NCBI GenBank assembly: GCA_964526695.1
Contig: CAZGJA010000041.1
Coordinates: 1 to 64,000 of the forward strand
From: JABWBH01 sp964526695
Lineage (GTDB): Bacteria; Planctomycetota; Phycisphaerae; UBA1845
DNA length: 64,000 bases
Reading direction: 5' to 3'
Part shown: one piece after another, positions 16,931-25,834 of the stretch
How positions within the stretch are numbered: the stretch's first letter is position 1
Layout of the letters: every line of letters starts with the position of its first letter
The notes under the pieces: generated by a model
Databases searched by the model: none
What the model saw: the letters and a program-made list of their open reading frames with translations, nothing else
What the model was told of the DNA's origin: nothing
Made by a program: the position numbers and the translations under genes

Positions 16931-18139
16931 CTATTTGATCGCGGACGTCACGTCGAAGAGCGGCAGGAACAGCGAAATCGCCACCCCGCCGACCACCGCC
17001 CCCATCACGATCAGAATCATCGGTTCGATGAGCTTGGTCATCGCGGAGATCATCTCCGCGTTCTCCTCCTCGAGGATGTCCGCGCAATACGATATCGACG
17101 GGCCCAGTTGGCCGTTTTCCTCTCCCGTCTGGATCGAGTACGCCAGCGAAGGTTCGATAAACGAGTTCTTCAGCAGCACCGTGCTGATGCGGTCGCCGGA
17201 GGTCAGCGCCTCGTCCATCTCATCGAACACGCGCCGAAACCGCCGGTTCGACGTCACCTCCCGCGTCAGCGCCAGCGCGTCCAGGATCCCCACGCGGCAC
17301 TCGATCAACGTGCCCAGCGTGCGGTAGATGCGCCCCTGAATCAGCCGCGAGGTCAACCGCCCGATGAGCGGCAGCTCGGTTTGGATGTTGGCGAGGAACC
17401 GCCTCCCCGGTGGAGAACAGGTCAGCAGCCCCAGCGCGGTGAGCACGGCCACGACCCCACCCAGCGCCAGCCCCCAGTAGCGCGTCAGGGCGTCCGACAG
17501 ATTGAGCAGAAACTGCGTGCTCCACGGGATCTCGACCCCGATGGTCTTGAACATCCCCGCGAACCGCGGAACCACGAACGTCAGCATGCCGCTCACGGTG
17601 CTGATGGACATCAGCATCAGCAGCGTCGGGTAGGTCATCGCGCCGAGAATCTTGTTTCGCAGCGCCCGGCGGCGCACGAGAATCAGCGCCAGCCGCTCCA
17701 TCATCATCGACGACGTCGCGCTCGCCTCACCGGCCGCGACGACCGCGCGGTAGGCCGGGTCGAACGTCCGGGGGAACTTGCGCATGGCGTCGGCGAGTTG
17801 CAGACCGTCTTCCAAATCCGTGACCAGCGATCGGACCATCTCGGCGTGGACCGGCTTTTTCATCTGCTTGCGAACGACCTGGAGCGCGGGCACGACGGCG
17901 CTGCCCGTCTTCAGCAGGATCGCCATCTGCCGCGTGAAAAACACCAGCGTCTTGAGCGGAAGGACGAGGTTCGAAGAGGCCTTCCCCACGACGGGCTTGG
18001 TTTCATCCGCCTGCTTGATCGCCTTGACGAACAGGCCGCGCCGGCGGAGCTTCTCGATGGCCTCGCTGGTGTCCACGGCGTCGATGACGTCGCGCACCGA
18101 GGCGCCCGCCGAGTCAATCGCTTCGTAAGTGAGGTTCAT
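16931..18139 (-). CDS. pilC: PilC/GspF inner-membrane platform protein
   Basis: A 402-residue polytopic protein with two T2SSF domains (about 68-190 and 270-395). Motifs include FTRQMAILLKTG and GTLIECRVGILDAL, which are the paired domain starts, and a final membrane helix (MILIVMGAVVGGVAISLFLP). It forms the base on which PilB acts to add or remove pilin subunits. It lies 14 bp after pilB and 49 bp before pilM, so one transcript is likely. Length and architecture match the family. Confidence 0.94.
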   Translation of the reverse strand: MNLTYEAIDSAGASVRDVIDAVDTSEAIEKLRRRGLFVKAIKQADETKPVVGKASSNLVLPLKTLVFFTRQMAILLKTGSAVVPALQVVRKQMKKPVHAEMVRSLVTDLEDGLQLADAMRKFPRTFDPAYRAVVAAGEASATSSMMMERLALILVRRRALRNKILGAMTYPTLLMLMSISTVSGMLTFVVPRFAGMFKTIGVEIPWSTQFLLNLSDALTRYWGLALGGVVAVLTALGLLTCSPPGRRFLANIQTELPLIGRLTSRLIQGRIYRTLGTLIECRVGILDALALTREVTSNRRFRRVFDEMDEALTSGDRISTVLLKNSFIEPSLAYSIQTGEENGQLGPSISYCADILEEENAEMISAMTKLIEPMILIVMGAVVGGVAISLFLPLFDVTSAIK

Positions 18140-18153
18140 CGCCTGTCAATTCC

Positions 18154-19920
18154 TCAAACGCCCGCCAGCGCCGGCTCCGGCTCCGTCGCGCCCGCGCCCG
18201 TCGGATCGCCCACCTCGACCGACTCCGACCGCGTCACGCGCAGGACTTCCTCCAGCGTGCTCTGTCCGTCCTCCACGACGTCCAGCGCTTTCAGTCGCAA
18301 CGATCGCCACCCGACCTGCGCGAGGTACTCTCGAATCTGCCCCTCGTTGGCGCGCTCATGCACGAGTCGTCGCAGCTCCGGGTCCATGAGCATCACCTCA
18401 TAGATACCGACGCGGCTTTTGAAGCCGGAGTTGTGGCACTCGCGGCATCCTTCGCCCTTCTGGAACAGCTCGCTGGTGCGGTTGGCCCAGCCCACGCTGG
18501 CGAGCAGGGTCGGCGGGGGGTAATACGACGTACGGCACGACGGACAGATTTTCCGCGCGAGTCGCTGGGCAATGAAACCCAGCACCGACGACGCGATCAG
18601 GTACGGCTCGATGCCCATGTCGAAAAGCCGCGCGATCCCGCCGGGGCAGTCATTGGTGTGCAGCGTGCTGAGCACGAGGTGGCCGGTGAGCGCCGACTGC
18701 ACCGCGACGCGCGCCGTCTCCTGATCGCGCATCTCGCCGACCATGATGATGTCCGGATCCTGCCGCAGAATGGACCGCAGCGCCCGCGCGAACGTCAGCC
18801 CCACCTGCTCGTTCGTCTGAATTTGGTTGATCAGCGGAACCTGATACTCCACCGGATCCTCGATCGTCACGATGTTATTGGCTTCCTCGCGCAGCAGGTC
18901 GAGGCACGAGTACAGCGTCGTCGTCTTGCCGCTGCCGGTCGGGCCCGTCACCAGCATCAGCCCGTAGGGGCAGCGGATCATCGCCTCCACCGCCGCGCGG
19001 TCGTCGTCCTTCATGCCCAGCGCCGACAGCTCGAAGTTCAGGTTGCTGCGGTCGAGCAGTCGGATGACGATCTTCTCGCCGAGGATCGTGGGCATCGACG
19101 AAACGCGCAGGTCGATCTCGCGCCCTTCCGCCACGATGTGCACGCGCCCTTCCTGCGGCAGGCGCTTTTCCGAAATGTCCATGCGCCCGATGACCTTGAT
19201 GCGCGACACGAGCGCGGCGTGCAGACCCTTGGGGGGGTTGAGCAGCTCGCGCAGCTTGCCGTCGATGCGATAGCGGATGTGCGTGGCGTTGCGATCCGGC
19301 TCGATGTGGATGTCGCTGGCGCCGTCGCGCAGCGCGGTCAGAATCGCCAGGTTCACGAGGTTGACGACCGGGCTGCCGTCCACCATACGGTCGAGGTCGG
19401 TGACCGGGCCTTCGTCGATCGCCTCGTGCTCGGTGATGAGCACTTCGCTCTCGTCGATGGACGCCAGAAACGTGTCCACCGTGACCTCGCCGGCCTGATA
19501 CTTGTTCTGAAACTCCTCGAGGTTGTCTTCGAGCACGAGGATGGGGCGGACGTCGCAGCCGGTGAGCTGGCGGAGGCGGTCCTGCGTGGGCAGGGACTGC
19601 GGCTCAACCATCGCCACGGTCAGCTCGTCGCGCACGCGGAACAGCGGCAGGACGCGAAGGCGCCGCGCTTCCTCCTTCGAGACGCTCTTGGCTACCTTTG
19701 GGTCGATCAGCCCGTGCCGCAGCACGCACCCCTTGACGTTCAGGCGTTTGGACAGCGTGGCCACCAGCGCGCTGTTGGAGATCGCGCCGGTGGAGACGAG
19801 CGTGCTGCCCAGCCGCCCGCCTGACGACGCCTGCTTGGCAAGCGCCGTGGCAAGCTGCTCGGAAGTGATCAGCCCTTCGGAGATGAGCTGCTCGCCGAGT
19901 TTGAATGCCTGTTCGATCAT
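18154..19920 (-). CDS. pilB: PilB/GspE assembly ATPase
   Basis: A 588-residue secretion ATPase. Residues 1-150 form the GspE/PilB N-terminal domain (MshEN type: GLITSEQLATALAKQ). The catalytic core has Walker A GPTGSGKTTT (326-335), the Asp box around IEDPVEYQ (353-360), Walker B PDIIMVGEMRD (389-399) and a His box STLHTND (418-424). Four cysteines, CPSC at 459-462 and CREC at 492-495, form the tetracysteine zinc site of GspE/PilB. This powers pilus or pseudopilus extension; no PilT retraction ATPase is present in the window. A weak ribosome site precedes the start. Confidence 0.95.
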   Translation of the reverse strand: MIEQAFKLGEQLISEGLITSEQLATALAKQASSGGRLGSTLVSTGAISNSALVATLSKRLNVKGCVLRHGLIDPKVAKSVSKEEARRLRVLPLFRVRDELTVAMVEPQSLPTQDRLRQLTGCDVRPILVLEDNLEEFQNKYQAGEVTVDTFLASIDESEVLITEHEAIDEGPVTDLDRMVDGSPVVNLVNLAILTALRDGASDIHIEPDRNATHIRYRIDGKLRELLNPPKGLHAALVSRIKVIGRMDISEKRLPQEGRVHIVAEGREIDLRVSSMPTILGEKIVIRLLDRSNLNFELSALGMKDDDRAAVEAMIRCPYGLMLVTGPTGSGKTTTLYSCLDLLREEANNIVTIEDPVEYQVPLINQIQTNEQVGLTFARALRSILRQDPDIIMVGEMRDQETARVAVQSALTGHLVLSTLHTNDCPGGIARLFDMGIEPYLIASSVLGFIAQRLARKICPSCRTSYYPPPTLLASVGWANRTSELFQKGEGCRECHNSGFKSRVGIYEVMLMDPELRRLVHERANEGQIREYLAQVGWRSLRLKALDVVEDGQSTLEEVLRVTRSESVEVGDPTGAGATEPEPALAGV

Positions 19921-20071
19921 GGAGAAGCTGTTAGCTGTTAGCTATTGGCTGTTCGCCAGAGTCCGCGGCGGGGATTGAGTCCAACCTCATCACGTCTGTG
20001 TGCGCGTCGTCCTTCTGGCTAATAGCTAATAGCTGATAGCTAACAGCTATTAGCTGGCAGCCAATAGCTCC
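19921..20071. repeat. AGCTA-type interspersed repeat with hairpin potential
   Basis: This 151-bp gap contains runs of the 7-9 base unit (T)AGCTGTTAGCTATT at 19927-19951 and its complement-like versions (AATAGCTAATAGCTGATAGC) at 20016-20068. The two blocks are inverted relative to each other and could form a long stem. The gap separates the STAS gene from pilB, so folding could affect read-through between the signalling and assembly parts. Confidence 0.7.
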
Positions 20072-20407
20072 TCAAAGGAAGCTTCTCACCGCGTCCTCCA
20101 CCTTTTCGAAAAACTCGAAACGCTGCGACAGCCCCGTCAGTTGCAAAACCTCGCGCACCGTGCCGGGCAGCGACGCCAGGCGCAGGCGCACGCTGCGCTG
20201 GTCGAGCACGTCGGCCACGTCGAGCAGCCCCTCCAGCGCCGTGCTGTCCACGTAGGGAACCTCGTGCAAGTCGAGGACCAGCCGGGCGTTGGCGCCCTGC
20301 GCCTGCTTCTTGACGTCCGCCGCGAAGCGCGTCGCGTCGTCCTCGATGAGCGCGCCCTTGACGGTCATCACCGCCACGCTTCCGACCTGCTGGTGCTCGA
20401 TCTTCAT
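20072..20407 (-). CDS. STAS-domain protein (anti-sigma factor antagonist type)
   Basis: A 111-residue single-domain protein of the SpoIIAA/RsbV fold. The phosphorylation loop reads YVDSTALEGLL, with a candidate Ser/Thr at residues 54-55. Such proteins bind a serine kinase/anti-sigma factor or join other signalling complexes. It starts 3 bp after the GAF/GGDEF-like gene, so it belongs to the same translationally linked unit. No partner kinase (RsbW/SpoIIAB) is seen in this window; a role in tuning the pilus is a guess from position only. Confidence 0.88.
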   Translation of the reverse strand: MKIEHQQVGSVAVMTVKGALIEDDATRFAADVKKQAQGANARLVLDLHEVPYVDSTALEGLLDVADVLDQRSVRLRLASLPGTVREVLQLTGLSQRFEFFEKVEDAVRSFL

Positions 20408-20410
20408 GGG

Positions 20411-21739
20411 TTAGACGCTGCACGCCTCGTCGGGTTGAAGGTCGCTCGCCAGCACGACGCCGCCCTCCCGCGCCTCGCGGCACAGCGACAGCGCCTGCGA
20501 CAGCAGCGAGCCGAACGCCACCCGTCCTGTGCCCGTCCCGGCCACGCCGCAGCGCACCGCAAGCTCCGTGTCCCAGCGATGCTCGTCGCTGCACAGCGCC
20601 GCCAGCTTCGCCGTGATCTGCTGCAAGATCAGCGATCCCAGCGACGAATCCACGCGCCGCAGCAACAGCAGGAAGCGAGACTCGTCAAAGCGCCCCAGCA
20701 CATCGTCGCCGCGCATCCGCTGCGTCAGCGTCCAGCTCACCTCGCGCACCACTTCGTCAAACGTGTCCCACCGGCCCGTGTCGTTGAGGTGCCGCAGCGA
20801 TTCCATCGCCACCACCGCCAGCGCGCAAGGCTCGCCCTGCTTGTACGACTCCGCCAGGGCCCGCTCCGCCTCGCTGAAGAACGACTTGCGCGTCAGCGCG
20901 TTCGAGGTGGGATCGCGCGTCTCCGCCGTGCGGCCGCGGCAGACTTCGCTCAGCGTGTTCCAGAAATGGGAGACGAGCAGCTCGACGGCGCGGTAGTGGT
21001 TGCGGTCAAAGCGCTCGTGCCCCTCCAACCCGCCGACCGTCACGACGCCGATCTTCCTCGCGCCTTGCGTGACGGCGAAGCACCATACGGGCGCCTTCGG
21101 CGTGCGCCGCGCCAGATCCGCGATCAGCTCGCCCTGCGAGGCATCGCCCGCAAGATACGAGCGCCCCGTGGTCACGACGTGCCCGACGATCCCCTCGCGC
21201 GCGGAGGGCCACTCGTCCTCCGTGAACGGATGCGCCTCGCGCACCGGGACCAGCTCCTCATCCTCGCTGAGCACGCGGAACAATCGCACGTGCGACGTCG
21301 CGCAGCAGTCGTAGAGAATGCCGCGGATGAACTCTCCGAACTCAGGCCAGGGGTCGGGGTCCGTGCGACGGGACTCGAGCCACTCGTCAAACTGCTCCAG
21401 ACAACGGGAGAATCGCGAGAATCCGTCGCGGTCGCCACGGGTTCGCGCGGAAAGAACAGTGGGCCGGTTTCCCGGTGCGTGGGCGGTTGTCGAAATCCAG
21501 GGCGCCGATTCCGACGCCCACAGCGCCATGCCCGCGATCGCCAGCGCGCCCGAGACGATCGACGCGACCGACCACCCGCTCATCCACACCGACGCGCCCA
21601 GACGAGCCTGAATCAGCACGACCCAGAACAGCGCGCACAGCACGCCCAGCCCGGCCGCGCGCGGGCGACCCAGCAGCCGCCCGCCCACGCCGGTCGCCAG
21701 GATGATCGGAAACCACAGCAGCACCCATTCGTGATTCAT
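20411..21739 (-). CDS. Membrane GAF and degenerate GGDEF protein
   Basis: A 442-residue protein with three N-terminal membrane helices (to about residue 75), a GAF-like domain (about 115-265, REGIVGHVVTTGRSYLAGD) and a C-terminal domain of the GGDEF fold (about 280-430). The active-site loop is GRFDESRF where GGDEF or GGEEF is expected, so it is unlikely to make cyclic di-GMP; it could bind nucleotides or serve as a regulatory partner. It lies between the HD-GYP and STAS genes with 4-bp and 3-bp gaps. Identification as GGDEF rests on DPTSNALTRKSFF and the DDVLGRF segment. Confidence 0.72.
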   Translation of the reverse strand: MNHEWVLLWFPIILATGVGGRLLGRPRAAGLGVLCALFWVVLIQARLGASVWMSGWSVASIVSGALAIAGMALWASESAPWISTTAHAPGNRPTVLSARTRGDRDGFSRFSRCLEQFDEWLESRRTDPDPWPEFGEFIRGILYDCCATSHVRLFRVLSEDEELVPVREAHPFTEDEWPSAREGIVGHVVTTGRSYLAGDASQGELIADLARRTPKAPVWCFAVTQGARKIGVVTVGGLEGHERFDRNHYRAVELLVSHFWNTLSEVCRGRTAETRDPTSNALTRKSFFSEAERALAESYKQGEPCALAVVAMESLRHLNDTGRWDTFDEVVREVSWTLTQRMRGDDVLGRFDESRFLLLLRRVDSSLGSLILQQITAKLAALCSDEHRWDTELAVRCGVAGTGTGRVAFGSLLSQALSLCREAREGGVVLASDLQPDEACSV

Positions 21740-21743
21740 GGCA

Positions 21744-23087
21744 TTACGATCCGGTCTGTTTCCCGCCAGCGGCGGCCGCGGTCGAATCGCCGGCTGCGCT
21801 CGACGCGCCGGCGGCGTCGGATGCGGCGCCTGTGTTCTTCGAGGCCGCTTCGCCTCCCTCGGTCGATTGCCCGTAGCGCGTCATCGCCTCCCACGCCTGC
21901 GGATCGTTCTCGAACTTGCGGCGGATCATCCTGGTGAAGATCGCCCCCAGGTGCGGATCGACCACCGTGCCGGACTCCTCGGCGATGATGTTGAGCGCCT
22001 TCTGCCAGTCGAACGCCTTGCGATACGATCGCGAGCTGGTCAGCGCGTCGAAGATGTCCGCCACCTGGATGATCCGCGCTTGAAGCGGAATCCCCTCGCC
22101 TTTCAGCCCGTCGGGGTAGCCCTTCCCGTCGTAGCGCTCGTGGTGGTGGCGGATGCCGTCCAGCGCGGAGCGCAACTGCGGCACGCGGCTGACCACCTCG
22201 AAGCTGCGGACGGGGTGTTCCTTGATGTGGTTGAACTCCTCCTCCGTGAGCTTGCCCGCTTTCTTGAGCACGTCGTCGCGGATCCCGATTTTGCCCACGT
22301 CGTGCAGCAGCGCCGACCACTCCAGCATCTGAAGCTCCTCGGCGTTCTGCCCCAGCTCCTGCCCGAGGCTCTTGGCGTAATGCCCCACGCGCATCGAATG
22401 CCCGGACGTGTAGGGATCCTTCTGGTCGATCGCGCACACCAGCGAGAGCACCAGGTCCACCGAAATCTGGCGAAGCTGGTGGTGCAGGCGGATGTTGGCG
22501 ATCAGGTCGCCGGAGAACGTGCACAGAATCTCCAACAGGCTCATGTCGCTGGCGCGCAGCTCCAGCGCTGCGTCGCTGCGCCCAATGACGAGGATGCACA
22601 CCAGGTCCGACCCGCACGCCACCGGCGCCGTCATCACCTGAGTCAGACCCGCAAGGCACTCCGTCTTCGGCACGTCGCGCACGAGGATCGACCCCTCGCG
22701 GACGCTGTCCCGCAGGAGCGAGTTCAGCCACGCGCACCGGCGCGGATCGCACTTGGGCCACCATTCGAGTCGGAAATCGAACTCCTGATCGTCCTTGGGC
22801 CAGACCACGCCGACGAGGTGCCGGGAAAAACTCTCCTCGACCGTGCTGCGCAGGAGCTGAACGACTTCGATCTCGTCGCGCACCTGCGGCAGCTTGCGCG
22901 CGATCTCGAACACGGCGCCGAGCTGCTCGTAGAGACCCAGCAGCTCCTCGGCCATGCCCTCATGCTCGCGCATGACGCGGCCCGTCTGGTCCGTGAGCTG
23001 CCCCAGAAGGGCATCCAGCTCCACGTCAACCTGCCCGCCCTGAACGCTGCGGCGAGCGGATTCGATTTGTTCAAGCAACTGCCTCAC
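21744..23087 (-). CDS. HD-GYP domain protein with GAF-like sensor
   Basis: A 447-residue cytoplasmic protein. A coiled-coil start and a GAF-like region (about 60-200, with a Cys-rich CDPRRC segment) precede an HD-GYP phosphodiesterase domain (about 210-390). The metal site motifs are HSMRVGHYAK, LLHDVGKIGI (His262-Asp263), HHHERYDGKGYP with GYP at 323-325, and ADIFDALTSSRSYR. All key residues are present, so cyclic di-GMP hydrolysis is likely. Ala/Ser/Gly-rich sequence closes the protein. Its ATG overlaps the receiver gene stop by four bases. Confidence 0.92.
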   Translation of the reverse strand: MRQLLEQIESARRSVQGGQVDVELDALLGQLTDQTGRVMREHEGMAEELLGLYEQLGAVFEIARKLPQVRDEIEVVQLLRSTVEESFSRHLVGVVWPKDDQEFDFRLEWWPKCDPRRCAWLNSLLRDSVREGSILVRDVPKTECLAGLTQVMTAPVACGSDLVCILVIGRSDAALELRASDMSLLEILCTFSGDLIANIRLHHQLRQISVDLVLSLVCAIDQKDPYTSGHSMRVGHYAKSLGQELGQNAEELQMLEWSALLHDVGKIGIRDDVLKKAGKLTEEEFNHIKEHPVRSFEVVSRVPQLRSALDGIRHHHERYDGKGYPDGLKGEGIPLQARIIQVADIFDALTSSRSYRKAFDWQKALNIIAEESGTVVDPHLGAIFTRMIRRKFENDPQAWEAMTRYGQSTEGGEAASKNTGAASDAAGASSAAGDSTAAAAGGKQTGS

Positions 23088-23572
23088 GCGGTCGCATCAC
23101 CCTTCCCGGGGGCACAAGAATTGCCGCAGGTTCCGCCCAACTGGACGGCGGCTGCCGTGCAGCCACAACCCGCGCTTTCAACCGGCGCGCCGCTCTCGCC
23201 GGTGCTTTCAGCGCCGGCGATCAACCCTTCGATCCGCTGGACGAGCTTGGACGGCACGAACGGCTTGGGATACAGGTGGACCGACAGGTCGCGCACCTGA
23301 TCGGCCAGGTCCGCGTGGTCGCACCGCGAGCTGAACATGAGGATGGGCACGCTCAGCCCCAGCTCTCGCCGCACCGCGCGGACCAGCTCCAGCCCGCCCA
23401 TGACCGGCATGTTCACGTCGGAGATGAGCAGATCGACACTCATCGAGCGCAGGCGATCCAGCGCCTCGCGCCCGTTGTTGCTCTCGATGACGACGTGCTT
23501 GTGCCGCGTCAGCCACAACTGCATCACGCGGATCGTGTGCGCGTCATCTTCGGCTAAGAGGATTTTCGCCAT
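23084..23572 (-). CDS. CheY-like single receiver with Cys-containing tail
   Basis: A 162-residue protein. Residues 1-120 are a receiver domain with the acidic pair EDD, phosphoacceptor Asp53 in LISDVNMPVMGG, a Ser switch residue (MFSS) and LYPKPF with the conserved Lys. Residues 121-162 form an unusual Gly/Ser/Ala-rich tail with four cysteines (CGC and later CGNSC). No output domain is attached, so it likely acts by protein contact. It is flanked by a histidine kinase and the HD-GYP protein, making a kinase to receiver to phosphodiesterase chain plausible. Confidence 0.92.
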   Translation of the reverse strand: MAKILLAEDDAHTIRVMQLWLTRHKHVVIESNNGREALDRLRSMSVDLLISDVNMPVMGGLELVRAVRRELGLSVPILMFSSRCDHADLADQVRDLSVHLYPKPFVPSKLVQRIEGLIAGAESTGESGAPVESAGCGCTAAAVQLGGTCGNSCAPGKGDATA

Positions 23573-23662
23573 GACCGCCCGCTTTCCGTTTCTGCCTGGC
23601 CCGTGTTTCGCCCCCGCAGTGACGCGCTTCGCCGCCGCATCGTTTCCCGATTCATGCCCGCT

Positions 23663-25834
23663 TCACACCGTCGCGCGCGACGGCTCGTGCGGCAGCCGCA
23701 CCACGAACGTCGATCCTTCGCCCTTGGCGCTGATCACCTCGATGTCCCCGCCGTGGCGCCGCACGATCTCGCGCGCCGTGTACAGTCCCACGCCCGTGCC
23801 CGTCTGCTCGCGCACCAGCGGATCGTCGCCGCGCGCGAACTTCTCGAAGACGCGCTGCTGGTCTTTCGAGCTGATGCCGATGCCGTTGTCCTTCACCGTG
23901 ACCATGGCCTTGTCGCCGGTGATCTGCGCTCCGATCACCACGTTGCCGCCGCTCGGCGTGTACTTCAGCGCGTTGCCCAGCAGGTTGTTGAGCACGACGT
24001 TGAGCTTGTCCTTGTCCGCGCGGATCGGCTCGAGCTTGGACGGCAGCGTCAGCCGCAGGTCGATCTGCTTCTCCTCCGCCAGCCCGCGCACGTCGCGCAC
24101 CGCGTCGGTGAGCAGGGCGCGAAGATCCACTTCGTCCACGGAGAGCTGGATCGCGCCGACTTCCATCTGCGAGACGTTCAGCATGTCGTCGATGAGCCGC
24201 GCCAGCCGCCGCGTCTCCTTGGTAATGACGTTGTAGCACTCCGTGACGATCTTCGGGTCGTCGAACATGCCGCTCGCCAGCGTTTCCGTGTACGCGCGGA
24301 TGTTGGTGAGCGGCGTGCGCAGCTCGTGCGTCACCTGCGAAACGAACTCCTCGCGCGCCTTGTCGGCCCGGACCTGCTGGCTGACGTCGCTGACCATCAC
24401 CACGCACGAGGAGCCGGCGTCCGTCCCGCGCAGCGGCAGGACGCGCACGCGCAGAAACGTCTCATGGTCGTCCGTCTCCACCACCTGCGCCCGCGTCTCG
24501 AACTGGCCGCTCTCGTCTCGCGCCGCCTTCAGCAGCTCCACGCATTTCTGCCCCGCGCCTTCCGGTGAAAGCTCCTCCAGCGACGGCGACGTTTCCCCGC
24601 CTTCCGCCACGCCCAGCAGCCGGCGTGCAGCCGAGTTGGCGTAGTCGATCCGCCCGCCGTCCACGAGCAGCGCGATGCTGTCGGGCACGGCGTTGAGCGC
24701 CCCCCGCAGCGCCCCGCCGGACACCTGCGACAGCGCCTTGGTCAATTCCGTCGAAGCCTGCGACCGCTTTACTTCGGCGCTGAGCGACTCGACCAGCGAC
24801 ACCAGCCCGTTCCACTGCTGCGCCAGCGCGTCGGCCTCGTCCACGCGGCAAAGCGTGTTCACCGCGTCCTCAACGTTGCCTTCATGTGTGGCGAGTTGCA
24901 TGGCGATGCGCGAGACGCCGCGCATCTGCCGCCGCAGCCGTCGATACGCCAGCAGGAGCGCGCCGCACCCCGCCAGCACGACGCTCAGCGGTCCGGCGAA
25001 GTCGCCTAGCGACACCGCGCCGACCCCGCGCTGCGGGACCACCATCACGAGATACGCGGTGGCGACAGGGTCGTCCGTTTGTGTGCCGCCGGGTTCGTCG
25101 CCAGGGGCCTCACCGGGAACACTTCGCTGTGATTCGGTCAGGATTTCGCGATCCGCGTCCTTCGGTGCGCCGTTGGAATCGCCAGACTTGGCTTCGTCGG
25201 GCGCGTCCTCAGGCGTGTCGTCAAGGGCATTGTCGGAAGCGTGACCTGCCGTTGCGCCGGGCACCTCCCGCGGTTCGTGGCCCTGGGTTCTGGACTGTGT
25301 TTCCGAAGCGGTTCCCGGTCGCGCCGCGTCGCCCGTCAGCGGGGCTCGAAAAACGAACATCGCTTCATGGTGGGCGTCGCCGGGGACATCGAGCCGTTCA
25401 AGTCGTCGGGGGCGCGAAGCGCTCGCGTAACGGGAGACCAGCGGTGCGCCTTCCTCCGCCGCGTCGATGGACGCCTTCACCTTCTGATCCGCGCCCACCA
25501 GGCGCAGCTCCTGCGCCTTGAACGTCCCGGCGAAGTCGCGCAGCGTGCGATGAATCCCCGCCCCGTCCTCCCCTTGCGACGACACCTCTCCCGCCAGCGC
25601 GCTGAACGCCTGCTCCGTCGCCGTCCAGTAGGCCGAGGTCACGTCCCGGCGCACGTCCTGCACGCCGACGTACGCCACGCCCGCCAGCCCCGCGAGGTAA
25701 ATGAGGAAGACCGTCAGCCCGAACCATCGCGGCACGTCCTCGGGAATCCAGATGCGCTTGAGGCTTTTGATCACGGCGTCCACGCGTCCCCAAAGGTCTG
25801 CGCCGCGACGGGAGCCCGACCGGAGTGCGTTCAT
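23663..25834 (-). CDS. Membrane sensor histidine kinase
   Basis: A 723-residue kinase. A first membrane helix (about 38-60) and a second (about 280-300) enclose an exported domain that ends in a low-complexity acidic stretch (about 175-255, rich in Asp, Glu, Pro and Gly). A HAMP-like stretch, a PAS domain (about 375-490), a HisKA helix with THELRTPL (His503), and an HATPase domain (N-box NNLLGNALKYT, DNGIGI, GTGVGLYTAR) follow. The start is ATG 25834, since the upstream codon would be TTG. It lies first in the array and 90 bp before the receiver gene, its likely partner. Confidence 0.92.
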   Translation of the reverse strand: MNALRSGSRRGADLWGRVDAVIKSLKRIWIPEDVPRWFGLTVFLIYLAGLAGVAYVGVQDVRRDVTSAYWTATEQAFSALAGEVSSQGEDGAGIHRTLRDFAGTFKAQELRLVGADQKVKASIDAAEEGAPLVSRYASASRPRRLERLDVPGDAHHEAMFVFRAPLTGDAARPGTASETQSRTQGHEPREVPGATAGHASDNALDDTPEDAPDEAKSGDSNGAPKDADREILTESQRSVPGEAPGDEPGGTQTDDPVATAYLVMVVPQRGVGAVSLGDFAGPLSVVLAGCGALLLAYRRLRRQMRGVSRIAMQLATHEGNVEDAVNTLCRVDEADALAQQWNGLVSLVESLSAEVKRSQASTELTKALSQVSGGALRGALNAVPDSIALLVDGGRIDYANSAARRLLGVAEGGETSPSLEELSPEGAGQKCVELLKAARDESGQFETRAQVVETDDHETFLRVRVLPLRGTDAGSSCVVMVSDVSQQVRADKAREEFVSQVTHELRTPLTNIRAYTETLASGMFDDPKIVTECYNVITKETRRLARLIDDMLNVSQMEVGAIQLSVDEVDLRALLTDAVRDVRGLAEEKQIDLRLTLPSKLEPIRADKDKLNVVLNNLLGNALKYTPSGGNVVIGAQITGDKAMVTVKDNGIGISSKDQQRVFEKFARGDDPLVREQTGTGVGLYTAREIVRRHGGDIEVISAKGEGSTFVVRLPHEPSRATV

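Noticed and set aside
18358..19824. 488-codon plus-strand frame opposite pilB
   Set aside because: Antisense shadow of the ATPase gene; composition is His/Arg/Asp-rich and no motif is recognisable.
20141..21937. 598-codon plus-strand frame opposite the STAS and GGDEF-like genes
   Set aside because: Antisense shadow crossing two real genes; no start site or motif.
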